A stretch of 11,200 bases of DNA from Betaproteobacteria bacterium (GTDB lineage: Bacteria; Pseudomonadota; Gammaproteobacteria; Burkholderiales; Burkholderiaceae_C), in assembly GCA_947448675.1 (NCBI GenBank), contig CANFOR010000079.1, positions 1 through 11,200 of the forward strand, read 5' to 3'. Below, piece after piece: positions 1 through 5,721 of this stretch. Numbering within the stretch: position 1 is the first letter of the stretch; every line of letters begins with the position of its first letter. Both the position numbers and the translations under genes were made by a program. Under the pieces are notes generated by a model. It had not been told where the DNA came from. It saw only the letters and a program-made list of their open reading frames with translations, and searched no databases.

Positions 1-334
1 AGGCCTCGCTGATGCGCAGGCGCGAACGCACCTCTACGCCAGCCTTCTCTAAGCCTTCAATTTCTTCCAGCAACTTGGCGCAGGACAGCACCACGCCGTT
101 GCCGATGTAGCACTTCACGCCCGGGCGCATGATGCCGCTGGGGATCAAGTGCAAGGCGGTTTTGTGGCCGTTAATGACCAGGGTGTGGCCCGCGTTGTGG
201 CCGCCTTGGAAGCGCACCACGCCTTGCGAGAATTCGGTCAGCCAATCGACCAATTTGCCCTTGCCCTCGTCGCCCCACTGGGTGCCGACGACGACCACAT
301 TGCGGCCAAAGGTTGTACCTGCGTTTGCGCTCAT
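1..334 (-). CDS. purA: Adenylosuccinate synthetase, N-terminal part (cut by window edge)
   Basis: PurA condenses IMP with aspartate using GTP to make adenylosuccinate, the first committed step from IMP to AMP, in the cytoplasm. The 111 visible residues carry the family's N-terminal signature: the GTP-binding loop QWGDEGKGK at about residues 19-27, with Asp22 as the expected catalytic acid, and GGHNAGHT at about 44-51, with His50 as the expected catalytic base. The complete protein is usually about 430-450 residues, so roughly three quarters lies off the left edge. The ATG at 332-334 is chosen because the alignable core begins only about 10 residues later; the ribosome binding site is weak (AAGAG-like). 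It follows hisZ by 21 bases and is probably co-transcribed with it. Identity is very secure from the motifs; nothing is odd apart from the truncation by the window. Confidence 0.97.
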   Translation of the reverse strand, partial: MSANAGTTFGRNVVVVGTQWGDEGKGKLVDWLTEFSQGVVRFQGGHNAGHTLVINGHKTALHLIPSGIMRPGVKCYIGNGVVLSCAKLLEEIEGLEKAGVEVRSRLRISEA

Positions 335-355
335 GGAATGCTCTTGAAAAGTAAA

Positions 356-1525
356 TTAAAGGGGCTGAACCTGCCACTGGCCCGATACGGCTAGCAACTG
401 GCGGTCGCAATGGAATTCGTCGATTTGTTGGCTGTGGCCGGGCAGCACACACACTACCGTTTCGCCCTGCTTGCGCAGCGCGGCAATGGCGCGGGCCAGG
501 GCAGCGTCTTCGGCCCAGGGGGCGCGAATGGCGGCACGCAGGGGGCGCCGGGGCGTCACAGCCACCAGCTCCTTCAAGTCCAGGCTAAAGCCAACGGCGG
601 GGCGTTTGCGCTCCTGCGAATGCGCAAAGACTGCGCCCACGCCGTCGTAGCGACCACCGCGCACCAAGGCGTCGCTGGCACCTTGCACATACATGGCAAA
701 ACGTGCGCCGCTGTAGTAGGCGTAGCCACGCGAGTCGGCCAGGTCAAAGCTCATTTTGACAGCAGCAGACTGGCCCATGTGCGACGCCAGCCACTTCAAA
801 TTTGATAGCGCCTCACGCACATCTGGCGTGCTTTTCAGGGCTTTTTCTGCTTCTACAAGCACTTTTTCATCGCCATACAAACCGACCATGGCTTGCAGAC
901 CTTGGCGTACGGCCGGTGCGAAGTTTTTGCTAAGGCTGGCCAGCTCGCTGGCGTCTTTGGCGGCCAGCGCCGCGTGTACGGCGGCCAGGGTTGCGGTGTC
1001 GGCTTGCACCGTGCTGAGCAGGCTGCGCACGATGCGCGCGTCGCTCATGTCCAGCGTGACGGCGGCAATGCCCGCGGCCTGCACGCAGTCGAGCGCGAGC
1101 TGCTGCACTTCGAGGTCGGCCTCTAAGCCCGCATGGCCAAAAATTTCGGCCCCAAACTGCAGGGGCTCGCGGGTGGCGTGGGGGCGGTCGGGCCGGGTGT
1201 GCAGCACCGGGCCGCAGTAGCACAGGCGGGCCACGCCATTGCGATTGAGCAAATGCGCGTCGATGCGCGCAGCCTGCGGGGTGGTGTCGGCGCGCAGGCC
1301 CAGCATGCGGCCTGAGAGCTGATCGACCAGCTTAAAGGTTTGCAAGTCCAGCGCTTCGCCAGTGCCGGTGAGCAAAGACTCTAGGTGCTCTAGCAAGGGC
1401 GGCATCAGCAGCTCATAGCCGTAGCCACGGGCGGCATCCAGCAGGGTGCGGCGCAGTTCTTCGATGTGCCGGGCCTCGGCGGGCAAGACATCGGCAATGT
1501 GATCCGGCAGGACCCAGGCGGACAT
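356..1525 (-). CDS. hisZ: ATP phosphoribosyltransferase regulatory subunit HisZ
   Basis: HisZ is a catalytically inactive relative of histidyl-tRNA synthetase that binds the short form of HisG and is needed for its activity and histidine feedback in the first step of histidine synthesis. The 389-residue length fits the family. The class II synthetase-like core is visible: LRADTTPQAARI at about 77-88 (motif equivalent to the HisS RPENTP segment), a GAEIFG segment at about 125-130, and GGRYDGVG at about 290-297. The HisS histidine-binding motif LVRGLDYY is replaced by DSRGYAYYSG (about 264-273), and the long C-terminal anticodon-binding domain of HisS is absent; these separate it from a true synthetase. 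The ATG at 1523-1525 has little Shine-Dalgarno sequence. It lies 103 bases after the DUF2065 gene and 21 bases before purA. By family knowledge, a short HisG should be encoded elsewhere in the genome. Confidence 0.95.
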   Translation of the reverse strand: MSAWVLPDHIADVLPAEARHIEELRRTLLDAARGYGYELLMPPLLEHLESLLTGTGEALDLQTFKLVDQLSGRMLGLRADTTPQAARIDAHLLNRNGVARLCYCGPVLHTRPDRPHATREPLQFGAEIFGHAGLEADLEVQQLALDCVQAAGIAAVTLDMSDARIVRSLLSTVQADTATLAAVHAALAAKDASELASLSKNFAPAVRQGLQAMVGLYGDEKVLVEAEKALKSTPDVREALSNLKWLASHMGQSAAVKMSFDLADSRGYAYYSGARFAMYVQGASDALVRGGRYDGVGAVFAHSQERKRPAVGFSLDLKELVAVTPRRPLRAAIRAPWAEDAALARAIAALRKQGETVVCVLPGHSQQIDEFHCDRQLLAVSGQWQVQPL

Positions 1526-1553
1526 GTGAATGGGTGACTCTGTTAAAAACCAG

Positions 1554-1574
1554 ATTTTACCGGGCTATTGCCCG
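1554..1574 (-). promoter_or_regulatory. Candidate -10 element with adjacent hairpin upstream of hisZ
   Basis: In the 103-base gap between the DUF2065 gene and hisZ, the minus strand reads TAAAAT (1559 down to 1554), close to the sigma-70 -10 consensus and placed about 28 bases before the hisZ ATG. Immediately upstream is an inverted repeat, CGGGC-AATA-GCCCG (1561-1574), a 5-bp stem with a 4-base loop. No good -35 hexamer sits at the expected spacing. A promoter for hisZ-purA is plausible but unproven; the hairpin lacks a directly following T-run, so it is not a convincing terminator. Confidence 0.35.
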
Positions 1575-1628
1575 ATACCCGGCGCGGCGATGGGCTTTTT
1601 CAGACGCGCAGCGGGTGTGCTATGCGCT

Positions 1629-1817
1629 TTAGCCCAGCAAAAACAAGAGCAACAGGCCGATGGCGATGCTGCACAGGCCAAAAAAGCGGATCTGCCCGTC
1701 GTGCAATTTCAAAATTTGCTCGAACATGCGGCGCCAGCCACTGGGAGTGACAAAGGGCATCAGGCCCTCGATCACCAGTACCAGAGCCAGGGCCTGCCAA
1801 AAGGTATCGGTATCCAC
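1629..1817 (-). CDS. Small DUF2065 (YjeT-like) inner-membrane protein
   Basis: This 62-residue protein belongs to the DUF2065 family, whose E. coli member is YjeT, encoded in the same position after hflC. Its function is not established. It shows two hydrophobic segments, about residues 8-22 (ALALVLVIEGLMPFV) and about 44-61 (FFGLCSIAIGLLLLFLLG), joined by a polar, basic stretch with GWRRMFEQ, so a two-pass hairpin in the inner membrane is likely. The start is a GTG at 1815-1817, five bases after the hflC stop, with an AAGAAG-like ribosome binding site lying within the end of hflC; this argues for translational coupling to hflC. The constant link to hflK-hflC suggests a role near the FtsH-HflKC complex, but that is inference from context only. 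Confidence 0.88.
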   Translation of the reverse strand: MDTDTFWQALALVLVIEGLMPFVTPSGWRRMFEQILKLHDGQIRFFGLCSIAIGLLLLFLLG

Positions 1818-1822
1818 GCGTT

Positions 1823-2725
1823 TTACTTCTTGCGCGGCGCGGCTGCAGCGGGCGCGAGGCCACCGCGCATGGCTTTAAAGAACTCTGACGATGCCGGGTC
1901 GAGCACCATCACGTCGCTCTTTTTATTGAAGCTGGTTTTGTAGCTCTCTAGGCTGCGGTAGAACTGGGCAAATGCAGCATCGCGGCCAAAGGCGTCGGCG
2001 TACAGGGCCGAAGCTTTGGCATCGCCTTCGCCTTTGACTTTTTGCGCTTCGCGGTAGGCATTGGCCAAGATCACTTCACGCTTGCGGTCGGCGTCAGCGC
2101 GAATGCGTTCGCCTTCAGCCGCACCGGTGGAGCGCAGGCGGTTGGCCTCTTGCTTGCGCTCGGACTCCATGCGGCGGTAGACCGAGTCGGCCACCGAGCT
2201 GGGGAAGTCCACGCGCTTAATGCGCACATCGACAATTTCAATGCCAAAGGTTTTGGCGTCGTCAGCCAAGCGTGCTTTAACGCCTTGCATGATTTTTTCA
2301 CGCTCGGTGGAGAGCACGTCGCGCACCGTGCGGCGCGTGACTTCTTCGTTCAGCGAGGCTTGCACCAAGGGCCCGAGGCGCGCCTCGGCGGTGCGCATAT
2401 CGCTGCCACTGTTGTTGCGGATGAATTGCTTAGGGTCGGTGATGCGCCACTTGACCAGCCAGTCGATCACCAGGTTTTTCTTCTCGGCGGTTTGGATGGC
2501 GCGCGTCTCGGGGCTGTCGAGCGTGAGGGTGCGGCGGTCGAGAAAATTGACCGTCTGCAGGGGAGGTGGCAGCTTGAAGTTCAGACCGGGCTCGGTGATC
2601 ACGTCTTTGATTTCGCCCAGGCTGTAGACCACGGCGTACTGGCGTTGGTCAACCACAAACAGGGTCGAGCTGAGCAGGGCCAGCACGACCAACAGGGAGG
2701 CGATGAGGAATCCAATTTTGTTCAT
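1823..2725 (-). CDS. hflC: FtsH protease-associated SPFH protein HflC
   Basis: HflC pairs with HflK to form a large membrane-anchored cage in the periplasm around the AAA protease FtsH, modulating its access to membrane-protein substrates. The 300-residue protein begins with a short basic start (MNK) and one membrane anchor at about residues 4-24, followed by the SPFH/band 7 domain (starting VVDQRQYAVVYSLGE, about 24-38), and a charged, coiled-coil-prone helix rich in Glu, Arg and Ala at about 190-240. The C-terminus is a short Ala/Pro tail ending in RKK. The ATG at 2723-2725 has a strong ribosome binding site, AGGGAG, six bases upstream. It follows the hflK stop by 15 bases and is followed after five bases by the DUF2065 gene. 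Length and domain order are normal for the family. Confidence 0.96.
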   Translation of the reverse strand: MNKIGFLIASLLVVLALLSSTLFVVDQRQYAVVYSLGEIKDVITEPGLNFKLPPPLQTVNFLDRRTLTLDSPETRAIQTAEKKNLVIDWLVKWRITDPKQFIRNNSGSDMRTAEARLGPLVQASLNEEVTRRTVRDVLSTEREKIMQGVKARLADDAKTFGIEIVDVRIKRVDFPSSVADSVYRRMESERKQEANRLRSTGAAEGERIRADADRKREVILANAYREAQKVKGEGDAKASALYADAFGRDAAFAQFYRSLESYKTSFNKKSDVMVLDPASSEFFKAMRGGLAPAAAAPRKK

Positions 2726-2740
2726 ATGTCTCTCCCTGGC

Positions 2741-4165
2741 TTAGCGAACGTCGCGGTCACGCGAGCGAGCGGCGTCGCGCGAGCGCGCGTCGGGCACGGC
2801 CGCTGCTGGCGCTGTGGACGCTGGGCTGGCGGCGGCGCTTGCCGCTTCTGGCGTGGCCGCAGCAGGTGCAACGCTGACGGCTTGCATGAGTTTGTCGAGT
2901 GGCAGGTTAAGCAAGTTGCCGCCCTGCTTGGAGTCCACCAAGATTTTGGTCACATTGCTGTAGACCTGTTGCATGGTGTCGAGGTACATGCGGTCACGCG
3001 TGACCTGTGGGGCTTTTTGGTATTCGGTCAGCACCGAGCGAAAGCGCTGGGCGTCGCCGTCGGCTTGCGCAACGACGCGGGCTTTATAGCCCTCAGACTC
3101 TTCTTTCAAACGGGCGGCAGCACCTTCGACGCGGGGCAAAATATCGTTCGCATAGGCTTGGCCTTCGTTCTTGGCGCGGTCACCGTCTTGGCCGGCTTTG
3201 AGCGCGTCGTCAAAGGCCGCCTGCACCTGCTCGGGTGGCTGCACGTTTTGGATGTTGACGCTGGAAATCAGCACGCCAGTTTTGTACAAATCGAGCTGGG
3301 CTTGGATGGATTTAACGATGTCGCCCGCTATGGCTTCGCGCTTTTCATTGAGCACCACATTCATAGTGCCCTTGCCCACCACCTCGCGGATGGCCGACTC
3401 CGAAGCTTGGATCACAGCTTGCTCGGGATCGACGTTGTTGAACAAATAGTCCGATGAACTCTTGAGCCGGTACTGCACGACAAAGCGCACGTCGACAATG
3501 TTCTCGTCTTGTGTCAGCATTGACGAGTCACGCAGGCCAGTGTTTTGCGCCACGCTGCTACGCCCTACCTCGACCGAGCGCAGTTGGGTCACGCGCACGA
3601 TTTCATGGCGCTCTATGGGGTAGGGCATGCGCCAGTTAAAACCGGCGCCGGTAATGCCCTTTTCGGGGCCTTTAAATTTGCCAAAGCGGGTGATGACGGC
3701 CTGCTGGCCCTCTTGCACGATGTAAAAACCCGTGCCCAACCAAATTAAAACCAAGGCCGCGAGCACCACGCCTGCGCCAATGCCAGCGCTCTTCATGTCG
3801 GGCTGGAAGCCACCGCCGCCAGTCCCACCACCATTGCCGCCGCCGTTGTTGCCACCATTGTTGCTGGGGCTGGGGCGTTTGCTGTTTTTGGCCGGGCCAA
3901 ACAAACCGCCGAGCTTGCGGTTGAAGTCGCGCCACAATTCGTCTAAGTCAGGCGGGCCTTGGTTGGGGCCTTTGCCGCCGCCACGGTTGCCGCCATTACG
4001 ACCACTGCCACCATTGCCCTCAGGCGGCGGTGGCGGCGACTGCTCCGAGTTGGGCGAGTTTTTGTCTTCGCCCCGGCCCCAGCGCGGATCGTTCAGGTTG
4101 AACACCGCCAGCCAGCGCGCTGGCAGCGCGATGCATTGGCGAAAAAATAAGGGGATGACATTCAT
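2741..4165 (-). CDS. hflK: FtsH protease-associated SPFH protein HflK
   Basis: HflK is the partner of HflC in the cage that surrounds FtsH. The 474-residue protein has a cytoplasmic N-terminal part with the family landmark NLNDPRWGRG (about 23-32) and a conserved PDLDELWRDFNRKL helix (about 72-85), flanked by two Pro/Gly/Asn-rich tracts (about 43-71 and 100-120). One membrane segment (about 127-149) leads into the SPFH/band 7 domain (about 148-330) and a charged helical region (about 325-390). The Ala/Pro/Ser-rich tail ends in two RSRD copies. The ATG at 4163-4165 is favoured because GGAAG lies nine bases upstream; the frame stays open further upstream into hflX, but that part is unrelated to the family. 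A GTG at 4103-4105, giving a protein that starts directly at FNLNDPRWGRG, is an alternative but has no ribosome binding site. Confidence 0.95.
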   Translation of the reverse strand: MNVIPLFFRQCIALPARWLAVFNLNDPRWGRGEDKNSPNSEQSPPPPPEGNGGSGRNGGNRGGGKGPNQGPPDLDELWRDFNRKLGGLFGPAKNSKRPSPSNNGGNNGGGNGGGTGGGGFQPDMKSAGIGAGVVLAALVLIWLGTGFYIVQEGQQAVITRFGKFKGPEKGITGAGFNWRMPYPIERHEIVRVTQLRSVEVGRSSVAQNTGLRDSSMLTQDENIVDVRFVVQYRLKSSSDYLFNNVDPEQAVIQASESAIREVVGKGTMNVVLNEKREAIAGDIVKSIQAQLDLYKTGVLISSVNIQNVQPPEQVQAAFDDALKAGQDGDRAKNEGQAYANDILPRVEGAAARLKEESEGYKARVVAQADGDAQRFRSVLTEYQKAPQVTRDRMYLDTMQQVYSNVTKILVDSKQGGNLLNLPLDKLMQAVSVAPAAATPEAASAAASPASTAPAAAVPDARSRDAARSRDRDVR

Positions 4166-4205
4166 GCGTGCGTGCTTCCAAAACGGGTAGGCCGATTGTG
4201 CCCAA

Positions 4206-5402
4206 TCAAAGCGCTGCCAAGGGTATTTCAGTCTGCAAATGAAGGGCATTGTCCTCCACAGCATCTTGCGGCGCTGGTAATGACACCTGGGCCAGCAGAG
4301 CGCGCAACTCGGCAATGCCTTGCCCGGTGCGTGCGCTAGCGAAAATACGCTGCATGGTCAGCCCTTCAACGGTATAGCTGTCTTGCAAATGCAAGGGTTG
4401 TTGGCCGATTTCAAGGGCATCGATTTTATTAAAAACCAAAATTTGTGGCACCTCGGCTGCGCCAATTTCGGCCAGCACGCGCTGCACTTCTTGCATCTGC
4501 TCGGGCCACCCAGGGTTGGCCGCGTCCACCACATGCAAGAGCAAGTCGGCGTCAGCGGCTTCTTGCAAGGTGGCGGTGAAGGCGTCGATCAAACCGTGCG
4601 GCAGGTCACGAATGAAACCCACGGTGTCTGACAGCGACACCGAGCGACCCACGCCCGAGCCGTCTGCCGCCGCGCCGACATAGAGCTGGCGCGTGGTGGT
4701 GTCGAGCGTGGCAAACAACTGGTCGGCCGCATAGGCGCGGGCTTTGACCAAGGCGTTGAACAGCGTCGATTTGCCCGCATTGGTATAGCCCACCAGCGAG
4801 ATTTGAAATGCATCGCGGCGCGCGCGTTGGCGGCGCTGGGTGCTGCGCTGGCGCTTGACTTTTTCTAAGCGCTCTTTGGTGCGTTTGATGGTCTCGCCAA
4901 TCATGCGCCGGTCCAGCTCAATTTGTTTTTCACCCGGGCCACCGCGCACACCGGCACCGCCGGTTTGCCGCTCTAGGTGCGACCAGCGCCGTACCAAGCG
5001 GGTGCTGAGATATTGCAAGCGCGCCAGCTCGACCTGCAGCTTTCCCTCGTGGCTGCGTGCGCGTTGGGCAAAAATCTCCAAAATTAGCAGGGTACGGTCG
5101 TTGACCGGCAGCTCCATAAAGCGCTCTAAATTGCGCTGCTGGGCCGGACTAAGCGACTGGTCAAAAAGGATCTCGCTGGCGCCGTGCATTTGCGCCAGCA
5201 ATTTAATTTCGTCCGCTTTGCCGCTGCCAATGAACAGCGCGGCATCGGGTGCTTTGCGTTTGCAAACAACCCGCGCCACAGGCTCTAGTCCCGCAGTTTG
5301 TGCGAGCAAACCCAGTTCATAAAGCGCTGCATCGAAATTTGCGCCGCCGAGGTCTACGCCCACCAAGATGGCGGGTACACGCGCCGCACTGGAATCAGCC
5401 AA
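4206..5402 (-). CDS. hflX: Ribosome-splitting GTPase HflX
   Basis: HflX is a GTPase that binds the 50S subunit and splits stalled or stress-inactivated 70S ribosomes. The 398-residue protein has the HflX N-terminal domain (about 10-195) with the glycine-rich QTGGAGVRGGPGEKQIE stretch (about 146-162) and a long basic coiled helix. The G domain follows: G1 GYTNAGKS (205-212), G3 DTVG (259-262), G4 NKID (325-328) and a G5-like SAR (356-358). All key residues are intact. The start is a TTG at 5400-5402: no in-frame ATG or GTG lies before the conserved AILVGVD segment at about residue 11. No strong ribosome binding site is seen, and the TTG is only 13 bases after the hfq stop, so coupling to hfq translation is likely. 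The stop is 40 bases before hflK. Confidence 0.95.
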   Translation of the reverse strand: MADSSAARVPAILVGVDLGGANFDAALYELGLLAQTAGLEPVARVVCKRKAPDAALFIGSGKADEIKLLAQMHGASEILFDQSLSPAQQRNLERFMELPVNDRTLLILEIFAQRARSHEGKLQVELARLQYLSTRLVRRWSHLERQTGGAGVRGGPGEKQIELDRRMIGETIKRTKERLEKVKRQRSTQRRQRARRDAFQISLVGYTNAGKSTLFNALVKARAYAADQLFATLDTTTRQLYVGAAADGSGVGRSVSLSDTVGFIRDLPHGLIDAFTATLQEAADADLLLHVVDAANPGWPEQMQEVQRVLAEIGAAEVPQILVFNKIDALEIGQQPLHLQDSYTVEGLTMQRIFASARTGQGIAELRALLAQVSLPAPQDAVEDNALHLQTEIPLAAL

Positions 5403-5415
5403 GTTCAGGCAGGCT

Positions 5416-5667
5416 TCAGGCCGCAGGTGCTGCGTCGCCTTCGGCAGCGGTGAAATTCACCGCACGCCCAGGGACGATGGTCGAGATGGCGTGCTTGTAG
5501 ACCATTTGCGTAACCGTATTGCGCAAAAGCACTACGTATTGGTCAAAGGATTCAATCTGCCCTTGCAGTTTGATGCCATTAACGAGGTAGATAGAAACTG
5601 GCACGTGCTCCCTGCGCAGTTGGTTCAAGAAAGGGTCTTGCAAGAGTTGGCCTTTGTTATTGCTCAC
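5416..5667 (-). CDS. hfq: RNA chaperone Hfq
   Basis: Hfq is the hexameric Sm-like protein that pairs small regulatory RNAs with mRNAs. The 83-residue product is nearly identical to the well-known enterobacterial core: GQLLQDPFLNQLRRE (about 6-20) with the proximal-face Gln and Asp, the Sm1 region VSIYLVNGIKLQGQIESFD (about 24-42), and the Sm2 region with YKHAISTIVP (about 57-66). The C-terminal tail is short, with an Ala-rich end, compared with about 102 residues in E. coli. The start is GTG at 5665-5667, supported by GGAGAA (5672-5677) at good spacing and by exact agreement with the family's N-terminus. It lies 54 bases after der, in a gap with an imperfect hairpin, and 13 bases before hflX. 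In E. coli the upstream neighbour is miaA; here it is der. Confidence 0.98.
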   Translation of the reverse strand: MSNNKGQLLQDPFLNQLRREHVPVSIYLVNGIKLQGQIESFDQYVVLLRNTVTQMVYKHAISTIVPGRAVNFTAAEGDAAPAA

Positions 5668-5689
5668 GATATTCTCCGTGTACGGTTGA

Positions 5690-5717
5690 CTAGTAGAAGT
5701 ACTTAGCTTACCACTAG
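5690..5717 (-). promoter_or_regulatory. Imperfect hairpin in the hfq leader
   Basis: Between the der stop (5722) and the hfq ribosome binding site (5672-5677) the sequence contains an imperfect inverted repeat: arms CTAGTAGAAG (5690-5699) and CTTACCACTAG (5707-5717) on the plus strand, pairing through ACTAG/CTAGT and AAG/CTT around a small internal mismatch, with a 7-base loop. An 8-base perfect palindrome, AAGTACTT (5697-5704), overlaps it. It has no T-run on either side, so it does not look like a terminator. It could be an RNA leader structure or a processing site; the role is unknown. Confidence 0.3.
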
Positions 5718-5721
5718 CCGC

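Noticed and set aside
119..122. Loss of the last Asp in the first Der NKxD motif (NKAE; residue numbers 119-122 of Der).
   Set aside because: This variant is common in the first G domain of Der proteins and does not indicate a defect.
2042..3457. A 471-residue plus-strand reading frame antisense to hflC and hflK.
   Set aside because: It spans the hflK-hflC junction opposite two certain genes, shows no recognisable motif or domain, and is His/Val/Gly-rich as expected from the complement of GC-rich coding sequence.
4186..4205. CACAAT-like -10 between hflX and hflK, with TTGGCA upstream.
   Set aside because: The spacing between the two is about 14 bases, too short, and the hexamer match is poor.
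4166..4315. Upstream extension of hflK by 50 residues into hflX.
   Set aside because: The added residues are unlike the HflK N-terminus and overlap the hflX end; the ATG at 4163-4165 has a ribosome binding site.
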